The translations under genes and the position numbers were made by a program. DNA of 64,000 nucleotides from Bradyrhizobium sp. SSBR45G. Lineage in GTDB: Bacteria > Pseudomonadota > Alphaproteobacteria > Rhizobiales > Xanthobacteraceae. How positions within the stretch are numbered: the stretch's first letter is position 1; each line of letters opens with the position of its first letter. Of the stretch, positions 51,416-60,195 are shown piece after piece. The stretch covers positions 186,001 through 250,000 of the forward strand of contig NZ_BSCT01000002.1 in the NCBI RefSeq assembly GCF_030159255.1, written 5' to 3'. Below the pieces are notes generated by a model. It did not search any database, had not been told where the DNA came from, and worked only from the letters and a program-made list of their open reading frames with translations.

Positions 51416-52186
51416 ATGAAAACGCTTTTCGGCGCAACGGTGGGGCTCGGCGCAATGGCCGTGGCGACGTCTGCTTTCGCGGCTGATCTTCCAATGAAGA
51501 AGGGTAACTACACCAAGGCTCCGCCCGCCGTGATGTCGACGGTGTACGACTGGGGCGGCTTCTATGTCGGTTTCAACGCCGGCGGCGGCTCCAGCCGGGA
51601 CTGCTGGAATCTCGTCTCCAACGCCGGCGTTGCGGTGAACCCGGCCGCGAATCGCGAGGGCTGCTCCGGCGGCGGCGGTGCGGCGGTCGGTGGCCAGGTC
51701 GGCTACCGCTACCAGATGGCGAACTGGGTGTTCGGCGTCGAGGCACAGGGCGACTGGGCCAACTTCAAGGGCACCAATCGCAACCTGATCCTGCCGAATG
51801 TCAGCGACCGTTCCCAGACCAACGGCTTTGGTCTGTTCACGGGCCAGGTCGGCTACGCCTTCGACAACATCCTGGGTTACGTCAAGGGCGGTGCAGCGGT
51901 CGTCGGCGATCGCTACGACACGTTCACCACCGGAACCAACGTGGTTCTCGACCGCGCCAACACGACGCGCTGGGGCGCCACGGTCGGCGCAGGTATCGAA
52001 TACGGCTTTGCACCGAACTGGTCGGTCGGCGTCGAATACGACCACATCTTCCTGGGCAACAAGAACCTGAATTTCGTTGCCGCCGCGGGCCAGCCCGCGA
52101 TGACTCACCGCATCAAGCAGGACATCGACATCGGGCTCGTCAAGCTGAACTACAAGTTCGGTCCCGGCTTCGGCATGATGCACTGA
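51416..52186 (+). CDS. Outer-membrane beta-barrel protein (Omp25/RopB-like)
   Basis: 256 residues from the ATG at 51416 (GGAG 7 bp upstream; ATG also at 51413). Signal peptide 1-22 (ending AFA), then an eight-strand-type barrel: YDWGGFYVGFNAGGG, GGQVGYRYQMANWVFGVEAQGDWA, GLFTGQVGYAFDN, GAGIEYGFAPNWSVGVEYDH, VKLNYKFG. It is a paralogue of the gene at 52913. Structural outer-membrane role assumed; no enzymatic motif. Confidence 0.88.
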   Translation: MKTLFGATVGLGAMAVATSAFAADLPMKKGNYTKAPPAVMSTVYDWGGFYVGFNAGGGSSRDCWNLVSNAGVAVNPAANREGCSGGGGAAVGGQVGYRYQMANWVFGVEAQGDWANFKGTNRNLILPNVSDRSQTNGFGLFTGQVGYAFDNILGYVKGGAAVVGDRYDTFTTGTNVVLDRANTTRWGATVGAGIEYGFAPNWSVGVEYDHIFLGNKNLNFVAAAGQPAMTHRIKQDIDIGLVKLNYKFGPGFGMMH

Positions 52187-52314
52187 GGATGATCAAGATC
52201 ATGTTCGTCGAGGCCTTGGCCTCGACGAACGCTGTGCAACCGGATGCCGCCGCATGATTTGAAGCGGCCGCGGCGGGGAGCTTGAACGAGCGGCGCTCGG
52301 CCGTCGCGGTTCGC

Positions 52315-52650
52315 TCAATCCTCTTCGAAGACGAACGGGTTCGGCAAGGGCGCGAACGGATTGGGCGCCGGCGGGCGCGGCTTGATGCGCTGCCTTTGCG
52401 GGTAGGGATAGGGCGTCGCGCGCGGATCGTTGCTGACGCCCGCAAAATACGGATTGGCGACGCAGTTCAGCAGGCGTCCCGATGCCGTCGCCTGGCATTG
52501 CGCGTAAGTGTCGAAGGTGCAGTTGCTCAAGCCCGGGTGCTGATCGCCCTGCAGGCAGAACGCGTGCCTGATGCCGACGGCCTGAGCCGGAGCATGGGCT
52601 GCGACCACGAGGCCGGCTGCCGCCAAGGCCGCAAAGAACACGTCACGCAT
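52315..52650 (-). CDS. DUF3551 family exported small protein
   Basis: 111 residues from an ATG at 52650 with a good AGGAGA site 6-7 bp upstream (an ATG six codons earlier is less well placed). Signal peptide (about 1-23), then a Cys-containing domain (FCLQGDQHPGLSNCTFDTYAQCQATASG broken over about 31-58) characteristic of DUF3551, and a Pro-rich tail. Function unknown; common in Bradyrhizobiaceae. Confidence 0.8.
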   Translation of the reverse strand: MRDVFFAALAAAGLVVAAHAPAQAVGIRHAFCLQGDQHPGLSNCTFDTYAQCQATASGRLLNCVANPYFAGVSNDPRATPYPYPQRQRIKPRPPAPNPFAPLPNPFVFEED

Positions 52651-52912
52651 CAACGATCTCCTGTTCATCCAGTGATGACGGCTTCGCGCAACGCGCAGCG
52701 GCGCGCGAATGTCGGTTCGTGTGTAGTCGCTCCCCCCTCGGCTTGCAAATCGGAATGTTCCATCAACACACTGTGATTGCAGATTAATTTCCAGACATGT
52801 CCAACGTCCGTTCAGAAGCGCTCTGTGACCATGACGCTACAGCAATTGCGGCGTGGTTGGTTAAGAGGTGCGACTGGCCTGGGGGCCAAATGAGACGAGA
52901 CTGGACTTTCAG

Positions 52913-53623
52913 ATGAAGAAACTTCTGTTGATGACGACGGCGCTCGTGGTGCTGGCCTCGCCGACGCTGGCCGCGGATCTCGCCGCGCGTCCCTACACGA
53001 AGGCGCCGCCGATGATGGCTGCGATCTATGACTGGAGCGGCTTCTACGTCGGTGCGAACGGTGGCGGCGGCTGGAGCCACAATACGTGGGATGTGGTCGG
53101 CGGCGGTCGCGAGGGCTCGCACGATTCGTCGGGCGGCACCGTCGGCGGCCAGTTCGGCTATCGCTGGCAGATGGGGCAGGTCGTGTTCGGCGTCGAGGCG
53201 CAGGGCAACTGGGCCGACTTCACCGGCGACAATCTGAGCGCGGTGTTCGCGACCCGCAACCGCACCAAGACCGACGCGTTCGGCCTGTTCACCGGCCAGG
53301 TCGGCTATGCCATCAACAACGTGCTGCTCTATGCCAAGGGCGGTGCGGCCGTGACCAGCAACAAGTACACCATCACCAACGCGGCGACCGGCGCGTTCCT
53401 CGCCTCCAACAATGACACCCGCTGGGGTGGCGTGGTCGGTGCCGGCATCGAATACGGCTTCGCACCGAACTGGTCGGTCGGCGTCGAGTACGACCATCTG
53501 TTCATGGATCGCCAGACCGTCAGCTTCGGCGCGCTCGGCTCGGACAGCATCAAGCAGGACGTCGATCTGTTCACGGCGCGCGTGAACTACAAGTTCGGCG
53601 GCCCGGTCATCGCCAAGTACTGA
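52913..53623 (+). CDS. Outer-membrane beta-barrel protein, paralogue of the 51416 gene
   Basis: 236 residues: signal peptide (1-20, ending LAADLAAR), then YDWSGFYVGANGGGGWS, GGQFGYRWQMGQVVFGVEAQGNWADF, GLFTGQVGYAINN, GAGIEYGFAPNWSVGVEYDH and a terminal RVNYKFGGPVIAKY. It shares most barrel segments with the first omp gene, pointing to a local duplication with the DUF3551 gene in between. A strong terminator follows. Confidence 0.88.
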   Translation: MKKLLLMTTALVVLASPTLAADLAARPYTKAPPMMAAIYDWSGFYVGANGGGGWSHNTWDVVGGGREGSHDSSGGTVGGQFGYRWQMGQVVFGVEAQGNWADFTGDNLSAVFATRNRTKTDAFGLFTGQVGYAINNVLLYAKGGAAVTSNKYTITNAATGAFLASNNDTRWGGVVGAGIEYGFAPNWSVGVEYDHLFMDRQTVSFGALGSDSIKQDVDLFTARVNYKFGGPVIAKY

Positions 53624-53649
53624 TCAGCCATAGCTTGGTCATTGCGGAG

Positions 53650-53678
53650 AGCCCCGGCGTCTGACGCCGGGGCTTTTT
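53650..53678 (+). terminator. Intrinsic terminator of the second omp gene
   Basis: A perfect 11-bp stem, AGCCCCGGCGT (53650-53660) with ACGCCGGGGCT (53664-53674), loop CTG, running into TTTTT (53674-53678). Confidence 0.92.
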
Positions 53679-53732
53679 GCTGGGCATTTGCGGCTGATTA
53701 ACCAACCACGAACTCGGGGCGTTGCAACGGAC

Positions 53733-53762
53733 TTGACCTGAGAACGAAAACGGAACATTGTT
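53733..53762 (+). promoter_or_regulatory. Candidate promoter of the small SOS-linked gene
   Basis: TTGACC at 53733-53738 followed 17-18 bp later by a weak -10 (CATTGT/ATTGTT, 53756-53762). The LexA boxes lie over the spacer and -10, a layout suited to repression. Confidence 0.45.
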
Positions 53763-53774
53763 CTTCATATGTTC
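53742..53774. promoter_or_regulatory. Paired LexA (SOS) boxes
   Basis: GAAC-N7-GAAC at 53742-53756 and GTTC-N7-GTTC at 53760-53774, separated by ATT. The alphaproteobacterial LexA box is the direct repeat GTTC-N7-GTTC; here it is present once on each strand, in a symmetric arrangement. Both half-sites are exact in each box. The boxes end 20 bp before the ATG of the 32-codon ORF. Confidence 0.75.
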
Positions 53775-53793
53775 TAGCTCAGGGAGGTCCCCC

Positions 53794-53892
53794 ATGCTGA
53801 AGGTTTTCGTCGAAGAAGCCGCCGCACTGGCGTCGATCACGCTGTTCGTCGGGATGATCGCGCTATGGGCGCAAATCATTCCGCAGCTTTGA
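53794..53892 (+). CDS. Small single-span membrane protein, likely SOS-induced
   Basis: 32 residues, MLKVFVEEAAALASITLFVG then MIALWAQIIPQL. It is preceded by a near-ideal AGGGAGG site (6-7 bp before ATG). Residues 11-30 form one hydrophobic helix; the N-terminus holds one Lys and two Glu. Directly upstream are two LexA boxes. Caulobacter SidA is a 29-residue inner-membrane division inhibitor under LexA control, so an analogous role is plausible, but homology was not tested. It lies 187 bp before dnaE with no evident terminator between, so damage-induced transcription may run into dnaE. Confidence 0.7.
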   Translation: MLKVFVEEAAALASITLFVGMIALWAQIIPQL

Positions 53893-54078
53893 TTTTTCTC
53901 CTCGCGGCGTGGCCTGGGGAAAAGCTGGACAGCGAAACCGGCGCGCCGGACTCCGGGCCGGCCGATCCGATATCATGGGGAAGCGAGTCGGCGGTCATTT
54001 CGGGTGACGACACCAGCCTCCCCCTGGCCGGACCTGCACTCTGCCGTCGGAAGTCCCAGGAAAAGTTGCAAGGCGAGC

Positions 54079-57000
54079 ATGTCCAACGCCGGATTCGTCC
54101 ATCTCCACGTCCATTCTGCCTATTCGCTGCTGAAGGGCTCGATCAAGATCGGCAAGCTCGGCGAACTCGCCAAGGCGGACCGCCAGCCGGCGCTGGCGCT
54201 GACCGACACCGACAACATGTTCGGCGGGCTCGAATTCTCCGACAAGATGGCGGGCTACGGCATCCAGCCGATCGTCGGCTGCGAGCTCGCGATCGATTTC
54301 GGCGACATGGATCCGAATGCGCGCAATGCGGCGGCGGTCGCGCAGCCGGCGCGAATCGTGCTGCTCGCGGCGCGCGAGGAAGGCTACCGCCATCTGATGC
54401 GGCTGAATTCGCGGGCGTTCCTGGAAACGCCGACGCACCAGGCGCCGCACATCAAGTTCGACTGGCTGAAGGACGGCGTCGACGGCGTGATCGCGCTGAC
54501 GGGCGGGCCGGACGGACCGATCTCGCTCGCGATCCAGCACGACATGGCCGCGCTTGCGGCGCAACGCTGCGAGCGGCTGGCGAGCCTGTTCGGTGACCGC
54601 CTCTACATCGAGCTGCAGCGCCACGGTGTCGAGCGCGAGCGCCGCGTCGAAGGCGGGCTGATCGACATCGCCTATGGCAAGGGCCTGCCGCTGGTTGCGA
54701 CCAACGAGCCGTATTTCGCGACCGCCGACGACTACGAGGCGCATGACGCGCTGCTGTGCATCGCCGGCGGCCATCTGATCGCCGACACCGACCGCGTGCA
54801 GCTGACCCCGGATCACCGCTTCAAGACGCGGGCGGAGATGGCGGTGCTGTTCGCCGACATTCCCGAAGCGCTCGCCTCGACGGTGGAGATCGCCGAGCGC
54901 TGCTCGTACCGGCCGCGGACGCGCAAGCCGATCCTGCCGTTCTTCACCGTCGGCGCCACCGGCAGCGATGCCGTGGACGCCGCGAGCGCCGAGGCGGCCG
55001 AGCTGAAGCGGCAGGCCGAGGAGGGCCTGGAACGGCGCCTGAAGGTGCACGGCATGGCGCCTGGCATGACGGAAGAGGACTATCAGAAGCGCCTCGCCTT
55101 CGAGCTCGACGTCATCATGCGCATGAAGTACGCGGGCTACTTCCTGATCGTGTCGGACTTCATCAAATGGGCCAAGGCGCACGGCATTCCGGTCGGGCCG
55201 GGCCGCGGCTCGGGCGCCGGCTCGCTGGTCGCCTGGGTCCTGACCATCACCGACCTCGATCCGATGCGCTTCGCGCTGCTGTTCGAGCGCTTCCTCAATC
55301 CCGAGCGCGTGTCGATGCCGGACTTCGACATCGACTTCTGCCAGGACCGCCGCGGCGAGGTGATCTCCTACGTCCAGCAGCGCTATGGCCGCGACCAGGT
55401 GGCGCAGATCATCACTTTCGGCACCCTGCAGGCGCGCGGCGTGCTGCGCGACGTCGGCCGCGTGCTGCAGATGCCCTATGGCCAGGTCGACAAGCTGACC
55501 AAGCTGGTGCCGCAGAATCCGGCCGCGCCCGTCACGCTCGCCGCCGCCATCGAGGGCGAGCCGAAGCTGCAGGCGTTCCGCGACGAGGATCCCGTCGTGG
55601 CGCGCGCCTTCGACATCGCGATGCGCCTCGAAGGCCTGACGCGGCACGCCTCGACCCACGCCGCCGGCATCGTCATCGGCGACCGGCCGCTGAGCGAGCT
55701 GGTGCCGATGTATCGCGATCCGAAATCGGACATGCCGGTCACCCAGTTCAACATGAAATGGGTCGAACCGGCAGGCCTCGTGAAGTTCGACTTCCTCGGC
55801 CTGAAGACGCTGACCGTGCTCGACGTCGCGGTGAAGCTGTTGAAGCAGCGCGACATCCATGTCGATCTCGCGACCCTGCCGATCGACGATGCGCCGAGCT
55901 ACCAGATGCTGGCGCGCGGCGACGTGGTCGGCGTGTTCCAGGTGGAAAGTCAGGGCATGCGGCGGGCGCTGATCGACATGCGCCCCGACCGGTTCGAGGA
56001 CATTATCGCGCTGGTGGCGCTGTATCGACCCGGTCCGATGGCCAACATCCCGACCTACTGCGCCCGCAAGCACGGCGAGGAGGAGCCGGAATATCTGCAT
56101 CCGATCCTGGAGCCGATCCTGAAGGAGACCTTCGGCGTCATCATCTACCAGGAGCAGGTGATGCAGGTCGCGCAGCAGATGTCCGGCTATTCGCTCGGCG
56201 AAGCCGACCTCTTGCGCCGCGCCATGGGCAAGAAGATCCGCGCCGAGATGGACAAGCAGCGCGTCCGCTTCGTCGAGGGCGCCGTCAAGAACGGCGTGCC
56301 CAAGGACCAGGCCGACACGATCTTCGACCTGCTCGCGAAGTTCGCCGACTACGGCTTCAACAAGTCGCACGCGGCGGCCTACGCGCTCGTGTCCTACCAC
56401 ACCGCCTACATGAAGGCGCATTATCCGGTCGAGTTCATCGCCGCGTCGATGACGCTCGATCTGAACAACACCGACAAGCTGTCGGAATTCCGTGCCGAGG
56501 CGCAGCGCCTGGGGATCAAGGTCGAGCCGCCGTCGATCAACCGCTCGGGCCCGACCTTCGAGGTCAGCGGCAACACGATCTTCTATGCGCTGGCAGCCCT
56601 CAAGGGCGTCGGTCCGCAGGCGATCGAGATGATCGTCGAGGCGCGCAACAAGGGCGGGCCGTTCACCTCGCTCGCGGACTTCGCCTCCCGCGTCAATCCG
56701 CGCGCGATCAACAAGCGCATCATCGAGACGCTCGCCGCCGCCGGCGCCTTCGATTGTCTCGACAAGAACCGCGCGCGGGTGTTCGCCGGCGCCGACGCCG
56801 TTGTCGCCGCCTGCCAGCGCGCCCACGAGGCCGCGACCTCAGGCCAGAACGACATGTTCGGCAACGCGGCTGACGCGCCTGCGATCATCCTGCCCAATAT
56901 CGAGAACTGGCTGCCGGCCGAGCGTCTGCGGCGCGAATATGACGCGATCGGCTTCTTCCTGTCCGGACATCCGCTCGACGACTACGCCGCGGCGCTGAAG

Positions 57001-57606
57001 CGGCTGCGGGTGCAGAGCTGGGCCGAGTTCTCGCGCGCGGTGAAGACCGGCGCGACCGCCGGCAAGGTGGCGGCGACCGTGGTGTCGCGCATGGAGCGCC
57101 GCACCAAGACCGGCAACAAGATGGGCATCATGGGCCTGTCCGACCCGACCGGCCATTTCGAGGCCGTGCTGTTCTCGGAAGGCCTCGCACAATATCGTGA
57201 CGTGCTCGAGCCGGGCGCGGCGGTGCTGCTGCAGCTCGGCGCCGAGCTGCAGGGCGAGGATGTCCGCGCCCGCGTGCTGCATGCCGAGCCGCTCGACGAT
57301 GCCGCCGCCAAGACGCAGCGCGGCTTGCGCATCTTCCTGCGCGACACCAAGCCGCTCGATTCGATCGTCAAGCGGCTGCAGGGGCCGGAAGCTGCGGCGG
57401 CCAATGGCCATGGCGCACTGGCCAAGGCGGCTGCACCGCCGCTGGCGCCGCGTGCCGCGGCGGGCGAAGGCGAGGTCTCGCTGGTCATGATGCTCGACCT
57501 CGAGACCGAGGTGGAGATGAAGCTGCCCGGCCGCTTCAAGGTTTCGCCACAAATCGCTGGCGCCATCAAGGCGGTGACCGGGGTGGTCGACGTGCAGCAG
57601 CTGTAA
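54079..57606 (+). CDS. dnaE: DNA polymerase III subunit alpha (replicative)
   Basis: Catalytic subunit of the replicative polymerase. 1175 residues. PHP domain starting FVHLHVHSAYS (His8, His10, His12), polymerase core with the catalytic PDFDIDFC motif (about 414-421), GRGSGAGSLVAWVL, helix-hairpin-helix and OB domains near the C-terminus. The length and full PHP domain fit the essential DnaE1 rather than the SOS-linked DnaE2. The ATG at 54079 is chosen because conservation starts there; its ribosome-binding site (AAGG) is weak. Confidence 0.97.
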   Translation: MSNAGFVHLHVHSAYSLLKGSIKIGKLGELAKADRQPALALTDTDNMFGGLEFSDKMAGYGIQPIVGCELAIDFGDMDPNARNAAAVAQPARIVLLAAREEGYRHLMRLNSRAFLETPTHQAPHIKFDWLKDGVDGVIALTGGPDGPISLAIQHDMAALAAQRCERLASLFGDRLYIELQRHGVERERRVEGGLIDIAYGKGLPLVATNEPYFATADDYEAHDALLCIAGGHLIADTDRVQLTPDHRFKTRAEMAVLFADIPEALASTVEIAERCSYRPRTRKPILPFFTVGATGSDAVDAASAEAAELKRQAEEGLERRLKVHGMAPGMTEEDYQKRLAFELDVIMRMKYAGYFLIVSDFIKWAKAHGIPVGPGRGSGAGSLVAWVLTITDLDPMRFALLFERFLNPERVSMPDFDIDFCQDRRGEVISYVQQRYGRDQVAQIITFGTLQARGVLRDVGRVLQMPYGQVDKLTKLVPQNPAAPVTLAAAIEGEPKLQAFRDEDPVVARAFDIAMRLEGLTRHASTHAAGIVIGDRPLSELVPMYRDPKSDMPVTQFNMKWVEPAGLVKFDFLGLKTLTVLDVAVKLLKQRDIHVDLATLPIDDAPSYQMLARGDVVGVFQVESQGMRRALIDMRPDRFEDIIALVALYRPGPMANIPTYCARKHGEEEPEYLHPILEPILKETFGVIIYQEQVMQVAQQMSGYSLGEADLLRRAMGKKIRAEMDKQRVRFVEGAVKNGVPKDQADTIFDLLAKFADYGFNKSHAAAYALVSYHTAYMKAHYPVEFIAASMTLDLNNTDKLSEFRAEAQRLGIKVEPPSINRSGPTFEVSGNTIFYALAALKGVGPQAIEMIVEARNKGGPFTSLADFASRVNPRAINKRIIETLAAAGAFDCLDKNRARVFAGADAVVAACQRAHEAATSGQNDMFGNAADAPAIILPNIENWLPAERLRREYDAIGFFLSGHPLDDYAAALKRLRVQSWAEFSRAVKTGATAGKVAATVVSRMERRTKTGNKMGIMGLSDPTGHFEAVLFSEGLAQYRDVLEPGAAVLLQLGAELQGEDVRARVLHAEPLDDAAAKTQRGLRIFLRDTKPLDSIVKRLQGPEAAAANGHGALAKAAAPPLAPRAAAGEGEVSLVMMLDLETEVEMKLPGRFKVSPQIAGAIKAVTGVVDVQQL

Positions 57607-57782
57607 TCGCAGCCGGCCGCTTCCGGCGATGCGGCCATGGCTTGGCCGCGGCGCGGCCTGGGTGGATCGGGAGGAACGAAAAAGCGGCCTGTTCGCTGTT
57701 CCGCCATGCCTTCGTTCAACCGCGGTTCAGCCACCCGCGTGCTGTATCCGGGGCAGGTGCCTCGATAAGGGCTCGAACCGTC

Positions 57783-60041
57783 ATGCGCTTGGCCAACATT
57801 CACTCGAAGACCGTCTTCTATGTCGCGCTTGGCCTGCTCGCGCTGGCGGCCTTGTCCCGGCCTGCGGCCGCGCAGCAGCCAGCACCGGAGAAGCGCATCG
57901 CGCTGGTGATCGGCAATGGCGCCTATGCCAAGGGCGCGCTGGCCACGGCGGCCAACGACGCCGGCCTGATCGCACAGACCTTGCAGGCGGCGGGCTTCGA
58001 TGTGGTCGGCGCCCGGGATCTCGACGCCGACACCCTGCGCAAGAGTTTTCGCGATTTCATTCACAAGGCCCAGTCGTCCGATGGCAATACGGTCGCGATG
58101 GTCTATCTCGCCGGCTACGGCATGCAGCTCGCCGGCGAGAACTATTTTCTCCCGGTCGATGCCAATATCGCCGGCGACGTCGACATCCCGACCGAGGGCC
58201 TGCGTCTCAGCGACTATGTCCGGCAGCTCGCCGCGGTCCCGCTGAAGGCGGGCATCGTCGTGCTCGATGCGGCGCGCCAGCAGCCCTTCATCACCAGTGG
58301 TCCAACGATTGCGGGCGGCCTCGCTCTGGTCGAGCCCGATACCAACATGCTGATCGCGTTCAACGCCGCCCCGGGCACGATCGCGCCGAACGAGACCGGT
58401 TCCTATGGCGTCTATGCACGCGCGCTTGCGGAGATGATCCGCACCGGCGGGCTGACGCTGCCGGAGGTGTTCGACCGGCTGCGGCTGCGGGTCAATGAGG
58501 ATACCAAGGGCGCCCAGGTGCCCTGGGATGCGCAGAAGGTCCAGGCCGCCTTCAGCTTCTTCGAGCGGGCCCCGGATGCGCCGGCGCCGCAGGTCTCGCC
58601 CGAGCAGACGGCGGCGCTGCGGGCGCGGCCGATCCGCGAACTTCCGGTGCAGGAGGCCTATGCGGCCGCGCTCGAGCGCGACACCTTGCAAGGCTATGAG
58701 GACTTCATCGCCGCCTATCCGGACGATCCGCTGGCCCGGCGGGTGCGGGCCATCGTTGCCGCCCGCCGCGAGGCGCTGACCTGGCGGCGAACGTTTCGCA
58801 CCGACAGCCCGGAAGCCTACTGGTCGTATCTGAAGCGCTATCCCTATGGCGCGCATGCCGAGGACGCTCGGCGGCGGCTGGCGATGCTGTCGGCGCCTCC
58901 GGCGCCGCCGCCGACCTTCGCGATGATCGATTACGACGTGCCGCCGCCGCCGCTCGACGAGGTCATCTATGTCGAGCGGCCGGTGCTGCTGTTCTCCGAT
59001 CCCGAGTTCGGCTTCCTGCCGCCGCCCCCGCCTCCGGTCTACATCCTGCCGCCGCCCCCGCCGGATTTCGTCGATCTGCCGGCGCCCTACGCGCCGGTGG
59101 GCCTGTTCATCCTGCCGCGGCCGGTGTTCGTGCCGATTCCGGTCTATGTCCGGCCGCCGGCCTTCGTCGCGCCGCCGCCGAGCAACATCATCTATCAGAA
59201 CATCCACAACACGGCCGTCATCAACACCGTGATCAACCGTCCGGCGCCGCCGGCTGCGGCCGGTCCCGCCGCGGCGATGTCGCCCGGCGTGGCGGCGGCG
59301 CCGGCCTTGCCGCCCGCCGTGGTGCAGCGTGCCACACTGATCCAACAAGGCAAGGTCCCGCCGCCGGGACCGCCCGCCAATGCCACCGGCCACCCCGGCG
59401 GGCCGCAGCCGATCCCCGCCAACGCGCCTCCGGGCCGACCTTTGCCGGCCGTGGGTGGACCGGGGCAGGGGCCCGCCGGCGGCAATGCGCTTCCGGCGCC
59501 TGGCCGCGGCGGCCCACAGCTGCCGCCCGCGGCGCAGGCTCCCAACCCACGCGCGCCGGCATCTCCCTCCGCAGCGCTGCCACCTCCGCCGCGGCCGGAC
59601 CAGCGTGCGAACCGCACGCCGCCGGGCGCGCCAATGGCGCCACCGGCGCCGCGGTCTTCCACGCCATCCCGCCCCGTGATGCCGGCAGCGGTTCCGCACG
59701 GCCCCGACGCGCGTCCGCGCATCCAGCAGGCGGCTCCGCCGCCGATCCAGCGTCACGCGCCGCCCCCGCCGGCGACGGCACGGCTGAGCCCGCCGCCGGC
59801 GCCACCGCGACCGCCGGTCGCGCCGATGGTTCGCGCGGCGCCACCCCGGCCGGCGCCTCCGCCGCCGCAAGTCATGCGCCCGGCCGCTCCGCCTCCGATG
59901 ATGGCGCGCCCTGCGCCACCCCCGCAGATGGCGCGTCCAGCGCCGCCGCCGATGGCAAGGCCGGCACCGCCACCGCCACCGCGGCCCGCACCCGCTCAAG
60001 CGGCCGGCAAGAGGTGTCCGCCGAACGTTCCGCATTGTTGA
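57783..60041 (+). CDS. Secreted caspase-fold protein lacking the catalytic His and Cys
   Basis: 752 residues: signal peptide (1-30, ending PAAA), caspase-like C14 domain (about 36-275: RIALVIGNGAYAKG, AANDAGLIAQTLQAAGFDV, ENYFLPVDANI), a helical middle part, and a long Pro/Ala-rich C-terminus (from about 390) with PPPPP runs and repeated RPAPPP units. In active members the His lies in SGHG and the Cys in LDACR; here they read AGYG (Tyr112) and LDAAR (Ala164). It is therefore probably a pseudo-protease, a binding or scaffold protein of the periplasm. Followed by a trypsin-like protease and an FHA gene. Confidence 0.85.
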   Translation: MRLANIHSKTVFYVALGLLALAALSRPAAAQQPAPEKRIALVIGNGAYAKGALATAANDAGLIAQTLQAAGFDVVGARDLDADTLRKSFRDFIHKAQSSDGNTVAMVYLAGYGMQLAGENYFLPVDANIAGDVDIPTEGLRLSDYVRQLAAVPLKAGIVVLDAARQQPFITSGPTIAGGLALVEPDTNMLIAFNAAPGTIAPNETGSYGVYARALAEMIRTGGLTLPEVFDRLRLRVNEDTKGAQVPWDAQKVQAAFSFFERAPDAPAPQVSPEQTAALRARPIRELPVQEAYAAALERDTLQGYEDFIAAYPDDPLARRVRAIVAARREALTWRRTFRTDSPEAYWSYLKRYPYGAHAEDARRRLAMLSAPPAPPPTFAMIDYDVPPPPLDEVIYVERPVLLFSDPEFGFLPPPPPPVYILPPPPPDFVDLPAPYAPVGLFILPRPVFVPIPVYVRPPAFVAPPPSNIIYQNIHNTAVINTVINRPAPPAAAGPAAAMSPGVAAAPALPPAVVQRATLIQQGKVPPPGPPANATGHPGGPQPIPANAPPGRPLPAVGGPGQGPAGGNALPAPGRGGPQLPPAAQAPNPRAPASPSAALPPPPRPDQRANRTPPGAPMAPPAPRSSTPSRPVMPAAVPHGPDARPRIQQAAPPPIQRHAPPPPATARLSPPPAPPRPPVAPMVRAAPPRPAPPPPQVMRPAAPPPMMARPAPPPQMARPAPPPMARPAPPPPPRPAPAQAAGKRCPPNVPHC

Positions 60042-60195
60042 CGCGGCTACGCGCCCGTGCGGCGGCGCAGCGGTTGCAACATGGGCCTGTTTTCGATATT
60101 GGCCGGACCGCCGGACTGATTGATCGTGGGCGCAGGACGTCGGCAGCCGACGACGTGTTGCGGGGGCGTCATTGAGATCAGCGTTTGTTGGACCC

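Noticed and set aside
52199..52498. Overlapping minus-strand frames around the DUF3551 gene
   Set aside because: They read in the wrong frame of the DUF3551 gene and lack a ribosome-binding site or signal peptide.
53607..53879. 90-codon minus-strand frame across the SOS boxes
   Set aside because: It runs through the omp terminator and the promoter region and has no motif; the plus-strand small ORF with AGGGAGG is far better supported.
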